Below the pieces are notes generated by a model. The model saw nothing but the letters and a program-made list of their open reading frames with translations. It made no database searches and had not been told where the DNA came from. A stretch of 64,000 nt of DNA from CAYNRE01 sp964399535 (lineage in GTDB: Bacteria > Planctomycetota > Planctomycetia > Pirellulales > CAYNRE01), in the NCBI GenBank assembly GCA_964399535.1, contig CAYNRE010000055.1, positions 62,001-126,000 of the forward strand. Direction: 5' to 3'. Of the stretch, positions 60,900-64,000 are shown piece by piece (position 1 is the first letter of the stretch; the number at the start of each line of letters is the position of its first letter). The translations under genes were made by a program, and so were the position numbers.

Positions 60900-61700
60900 T
60901 TACCAGCGCTCTTCCGGGCGGCGGAAGATTTCTTGCAGTACAAAAACTTGGGCCAACTGGCTGGGGTCGCGTAGCCTGCCGGCCAGCGTGTCGGCGCGTA
61001 CGGGGCCCGTCGGCGAGCCCCCGGGGCCGGCGGCACCCGTCGCTTGCCCGGGAGCCGTTTCGATCGTGGCCACGTCGTTCGACAGGCTCCCCACTTCGTG
61101 ATCCAGATCGCGATGGATCCGGGCATCCATCCGCTCGTCGGTTTGGTCCAGGTCGGAGAGCTTCTCTCCTCGATGAGAAAATTCGTCGGTATTCAGGTGG
61201 GTCGCCACGTGCTGCCGCACCTCGGAACCGAGCGGTTTGCGCGCCGTGCGGCGCGGTCGATCGACCAGTTCCACTTCGACCGTTTCGCTGGTTGGGGGCT
61301 TCGATTGGAGCGCCGGCTGTTTGCGCCCGCGGCGCCGTTTGCGCTGGCTCGGGGGCAAAGGGGGCGGCCCCGGCGGGTTCTGGTCGGCCGGCGGCGCCGC
61401 TCGCCCCTGCGCTACATCGGCGGCGCGGCGCAGAAAGGCCTCCAGCTCGGCCACCGGGTCGGCCTGGCCGCCGGCAGGGGGCTGCGGAGGCTGGAGCCGG
61501 CGTCCGGGGGCGGGGCGCTCGCCAGCACCGCCGGGAGCATTCAGACCACCGCGATTCGGGCCCCCGGTTAGCATGCGCCAACCCACCTGGGCCAAAATGT
61601 AAAGAACGAAAAACCCGATTGGCCCCAGCACGCGGATCAAGTCGGCCAGGCCATCGGCCAGGAGCAACACGCGGGGGTCGGCTGGCCAAACTGCCGCCAT
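60900..61700 (-). CDS. Hypothetical membrane-anchored Pro-rich protein next to floA
   Basis: A 266-residue protein. One membrane helix (LIRVLGPIGFFVLYILAQVGW, about residues 20-42) is followed by a long disordered Pro/Gly/Arg-rich stretch (about 48-150), then a more ordered acidic region with DLDQTDERMDARIHRDLDHEVGSL and a C-terminal LAQVFVLQEIFRRPEERW that recurs in planctomycete relatives. The ATG at 61700 overlaps nothing but follows the floA stop by six bases. I know no function; its location implies a link to FloA membrane domains. Confidence 0.7.
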   Translation of the reverse strand: MAAVWPADPRVLLLADGLADLIRVLGPIGFFVLYILAQVGWRMLTGGPNRGGLNAPGGAGERPAPGRRLQPPQPPAGGQADPVAELEAFLRRAADVAQGRAAPPADQNPPGPPPLPPSQRKRRRGRKQPALQSKPPTSETVEVELVDRPRRTARKPLGSEVRQHVATHLNTDEFSHRGEKLSDLDQTDERMDARIHRDLDHEVGSLSNDVATIETAPGQATGAAGPGGSPTGPVRADTLAGRLRDPSQLAQVFVLQEIFRRPEERW

Positions 61701-61706
61701 TGCCAA

Positions 61707-62750
61707 TCAGCCTTTCTGCCCGACGCTTCCCGTGCCGGCAATGGCCCGGCGCATGTCGGTGTCGGCCTGAATATTGCGCAGCCGGTAATACTCCATAATC
61801 CCCAACGTGCCTTGCTCAAAGGCCTGGGCGATGGCCCGCGGCACCTCGGCTTCGGCTTCGACCAGGGCTGCCCGCGATTCCTCGATCTGGGCAACGTTTT
61901 CCTGCTCCTGGGCCACGGCCATGGCCCGCCGCCCCTCGGCCTTGGCCTGGGCCACGCGGGTATCGGCCTCGGCCTGGTCGGCCTGCAACCGGGCACCGAT
62001 GTTGTCGCCCACGTCGATGTCGGCAATATCGATCGAAACGATCTCGAAAGCCGTCTGGGAATCGAGCTTGCGAGCAAGCACCGCTTTGGAAATTCGGTCG
62101 GGGTTGGCCAGCACGTCGCTATGGGTCGCGGCCGAACCGATCGCGCTTACGATGCCCTCGCCGACCCGGGCAATAATCGTTTCCTCGGTGGCTCCGCCGA
62201 TCAACTGGTTCAAATTGGCCCGCACGGTCACTCGGGCCCGCACCTGGAGTTGAATGCCGTTCTTGGCCACGGCGTCGAGCGTTTGGCGGTTGGCGCCGCG
62301 GGCAGGGCAGTCGATTACCTTGGGGTACACGCTGGTCTGCACGGCCTCGAGCACATTGCGGCCCGCCAGGTCGATCGCCGTGGCCAGTTTGAAACTCAGA
62401 TCGATAATCTTGGCCTTGTTGGCGGCGATGATCGACCGCACCACCAGGGGCACATTGCCCCCCGCCAGGTAGTGAGATTCAAGCGCTTTGGTGGTAATAC
62501 CCTCGCGATCGTCGAGCCCTGCCTGTACGGCCATAATCTTGGAATGCACGATGATCCGGGGATCGATCTTGCGAAACGTCATAAAGACCAGGTCGAACAG
62601 CCCGATGCCGGCGCCCGTGGCCACCGACTGCACGTAGAGCCGGAAGAACCGTGCCAGGGCGACGATCAACACCAGGAAGAAAATCAGGACCGCGGCGGCG
62701 ACAACCACCACGATCCAGCGCAAAGCCGAGGCATCGGGCAGTTCGGGCAT
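61707..62750 (-). CDS. floA: Flotillin-like protein FloA
   Basis: A 347-residue SPFH-related membrane scaffold. The N-terminal helix (about 11-33), then the diagnostic FloA body: LFDLVFMTFRKIDPRIIVHSKIMAVQAGL, ESHYLAGGNVPLVVRSIIAANKAKIIDL, VAKNGIQLQVRARVTVRANLNQLIGGATEETIIARVGEGIVS and the EA-rich coiled end (RLQADQAEADTRVAQAKAEGRRAMAVAQEQ). FloA forms functional membrane microdomains. It has GGAGG nine bases before the ATG and follows two NfeD genes, its usual partners. Confidence 0.95.
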   Translation of the reverse strand: MPELPDASALRWIVVVVAAAVLIFFLVLIVALARFFRLYVQSVATGAGIGLFDLVFMTFRKIDPRIIVHSKIMAVQAGLDDREGITTKALESHYLAGGNVPLVVRSIIAANKAKIIDLSFKLATAIDLAGRNVLEAVQTSVYPKVIDCPARGANRQTLDAVAKNGIQLQVRARVTVRANLNQLIGGATEETIIARVGEGIVSAIGSAATHSDVLANPDRISKAVLARKLDSQTAFEIVSIDIADIDVGDNIGARLQADQAEADTRVAQAKAEGRRAMAVAQEQENVAQIEESRAALVEAEAEVPRAIAQAFEQGTLGIMEYYRLRNIQADTDMRRAIAGTGSVGQKG

Positions 62751-62861
62751 GTCGGCAATCCTCCGGCAGGCGAAGCGCGCGGGGCAGCGGCCCCTCGGTG
62801 GCGGGCGCCGCCACCGGCCCCGCGAAACCTGGGCCCGTTTTCCTGCCCCCGACGCGGGTTG

Positions 62862-63428
62862 TCAAGCCGAGGGCTCCTGAAACGGGTCGGGCGCCAGCCG
62901 GTCGATGGGCTGCGAAAGATCGGTGGCGCCGGCACCCAGAGGGTCTGGACCGTCGACCGGCCGAACCACGACCCGGGCCCCGCGCACCTCGATCACGCGC
63001 ACCCAACAGCCCGCTTCGATCGGCAAACCCTCGCTCAGGGCATCGACGCTGCGCCCCTGGAGCTCGACGGCGCCGCTGGGCAGCATCGGCGAAATCGCCC
63101 TGCCCGTGGCACCCACCAGCGAGCGAAGCCACTGCAACTGGGCCGTGTCGGGCCGCGTGTCCCGGTCGGTGGGGGTGGGTAGCAGAAAGCGGCGCCCCAG
63201 CGGCGTGTGGGGCCAGACCTGAAAAGCCAGGGCCAGCGCGGCCGGCAAAAGCACCACCGTGAGCGTGAGAAAGACCAGGCCCGTGGTCGGGCCCTCGCGA
63301 AAGGCCAACACGATCGAACCAAATGCGCACGCGGCGGTGAGTGTGCCGAGCACGCCGCCCGAGGGTACGAATACCTCGAGCACCAGAAACGCCAGCGCCA
63401 AGATGAACAGCAACGTAGCCCAGACCAA
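62862..63428 (-). CDS. NfeD-like membrane protein (short form)
   Basis: A 188-residue protein with three N-terminal helices (about 3-65; LFILALAFLVLEVFVPSGGVLGTL is the NfeD signature) and a C-terminal OB-fold domain (about 105-165) with GATGRAISPMLPSGAVELQGRSVDALSEGLPIEAG and VRVIEVRGARVVVRP. Start is TTG with AAGGAG eight bases upstream. NfeD OB domains interact with flotillin/stomatin proteins; the gene sits between another NfeD gene and floA. Confidence 0.9.
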   Translation of the reverse strand: MVWATLLFILALAFLVLEVFVPSGGVLGTLTAACAFGSIVLAFREGPTTGLVFLTLTVVLLPAALALAFQVWPHTPLGRRFLLPTPTDRDTRPDTAQLQWLRSLVGATGRAISPMLPSGAVELQGRSVDALSEGLPIEAGCWVRVIEVRGARVVVRPVDGPDPLGAGATDLSQPIDRLAPDPFQEPSA

Positions 63429-63458
63429 GGCGGAATCTCCTTCTGCGTTGGCCCGCGG

Positions 63459-64000
63459 TTAGGCGCCCGCCGGGCGAACGACCACCCGGTTTCCGTGCAC
63501 CTCGACCACTTCGACCACACAGCCAGGCTCGACCAGGGCCCCTTCTGAAACCACGTCGACCAGTTCGTTGCCCACGCGGATTTTACCCGCCGGCGAGAGC
63601 CGCGTGGCAACTTCCGCGCGGCGGCCCAGCAGGTGATCCCAGTGGGCTAGCGATTCACGCTCGGCGATCCGGGCCCGCTCGGCGTCGTTGGGCGGGGTCA
63701 GCACCGCGGAACCCAGCAGGGGCTGCACGAGCAAATACCGCCGAAGCAGCACGGCCAGGGCGAGCGAAGCCACCGCCCCGCCGGCCAATTGGACCAGCGA
63801 GTTCTGTAGCTGGCGCGTTTCATAGGCGTTATGCGGCCAAACAAACGTTTGGCTGGCCAGCACGAGCGACGCCAGGATCAATAACCCCCCTCCTAGCCCG
63901 AAGACCCCCCAGCCGGGAAGGATCAACACTTCGATCAGCAAGCAGATCACGCCGGAGAGAAACAACACCAGTTCCAGCCAGTCGGCAGTGCCGCCCAGAA
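63459..64000 (-). CDS. NfeD family protein (5' partial, continues past the window)
   Basis: The frame is open to the right edge, so the gene starts outside. The visible part has several membrane helices (VLFLSGVICLLIEVLILPGWGVFGLGGGL) and a C-terminal OB-fold (GRRAEVATRLSPAGKIRVGNELVDVVSEGALVEPGCVVEVVEVHGNRVVVRP). The continuing upstream residues (ADWLELVLFL) fit the long NfeD form that often carries a ClpP-like serine protease domain at its N-terminus; that part is not visible. A GTG at 63968 is not taken as start because the conserved region extends beyond it. Confidence 0.85.
   Translation of the reverse strand, partial: LGGTADWLELVLFLSGVICLLIEVLILPGWGVFGLGGGLLILASLVLASQTFVWPHNAYETRQLQNSLVQLAGGAVASLALAVLLRRYLLVQPLLGSAVLTPPNDAERARIAERESLAHWDHLLGRRAEVATRLSPAGKIRVGNELVDVVSEGALVEPGCVVEVVEVHGNRVVVRPAGA

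Overview
The window reads as a chromosomal segment of a high-GC planctomycete, most likely a member of Pirellulales. The evidence is the co-occurrence of families typical of that phylum: two DUF1549/DUF1553 proteins paired with DUF1501 proteins, a very large PVC-type cytochrome c protein with HEAT-like repeats, a DUF1080 protein, a DUF4159/MoxR/DUF58/BatA cluster and a PEP-CTERM protein. There is no rRNA, CRISPR array, transposase or integrase. One tRNA, tRNA-Ala(UGC), lies at 18.1 kb.

Left part (1-17.7 kb), ordinary chromosome: a VanZ-like fragment, a glycolate-oxidase-type pair (FAD subunit and Fe-S subunit, overlapping by ATGA), a small membrane protein, an exported alpha/beta hydrolase, a GT9 glycosyltransferase, and the MoxR AAA ATPase - DUF58 - BatA-like - VWA/GATase operon with a divergent DUF4159 gene. 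A second alpha/beta hydrolase and an unusual Lgt (prolipoprotein diacylglyceryl transferase) with a PDZ-like insert follow.

Middle part (about 18.4-41.4 kb), an accessory-looking stress and regulation island next to the tRNA: it holds many short proteins of envelope/stress families (CsbD twice, one fused to a DUF883-like tail; DUF1328; DUF3309; YqjE-like holin family; PRC-barrel; an SFPASDPP-motif peptide; a KGG-type basic protein), a degenerate alkylsulfatase-like MBL protein, an internally deleted FAD/Rieske protein, an AI-2E-type permease, a PEP-CTERM protein, a Ca2+/Na+ antiporter and a tandem universal stress protein. In its centre lies an apparent operon for a hybrid histidine kinase, a free-standing HPt protein and an NtrC-type sigma-54 activator, divergent from a second hybrid kinase. 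The main discovery of this reading is that at least twelve intergenic sites in 21.6-39.1 kb match the sigma-54 -24/-12 promoter (GG-N10-GC, several with the full GGCAC core and TTGCA), nearly all placed 40-155 bp before one of these genes. I read the island as one RpoN regulon driven by a phosphorelay resembling LuxU-LuxO in layout. A dyad CGACC-N5-GGTCG near several of the promoters is a candidate activator site.

Right part (41.5-64 kb), planctomycete core again: DUF1549/1553 and DUF1501 genes, a neutral-ceramidase-like protein, the PVC cytochrome protein, an orphan beta-class DNA methyltransferase, a TIM-barrel isomerase overlapping a carbonic-anhydrase-like gene, a 2[4Fe-4S] ferredoxin, DUF1080, a TolC-family protein, a second DUF1549/DUF1501 pair, a beta-hydroxyacid dehydrogenase, and a flotillin-like FloA/NfeD membrane cluster that runs off the right edge.
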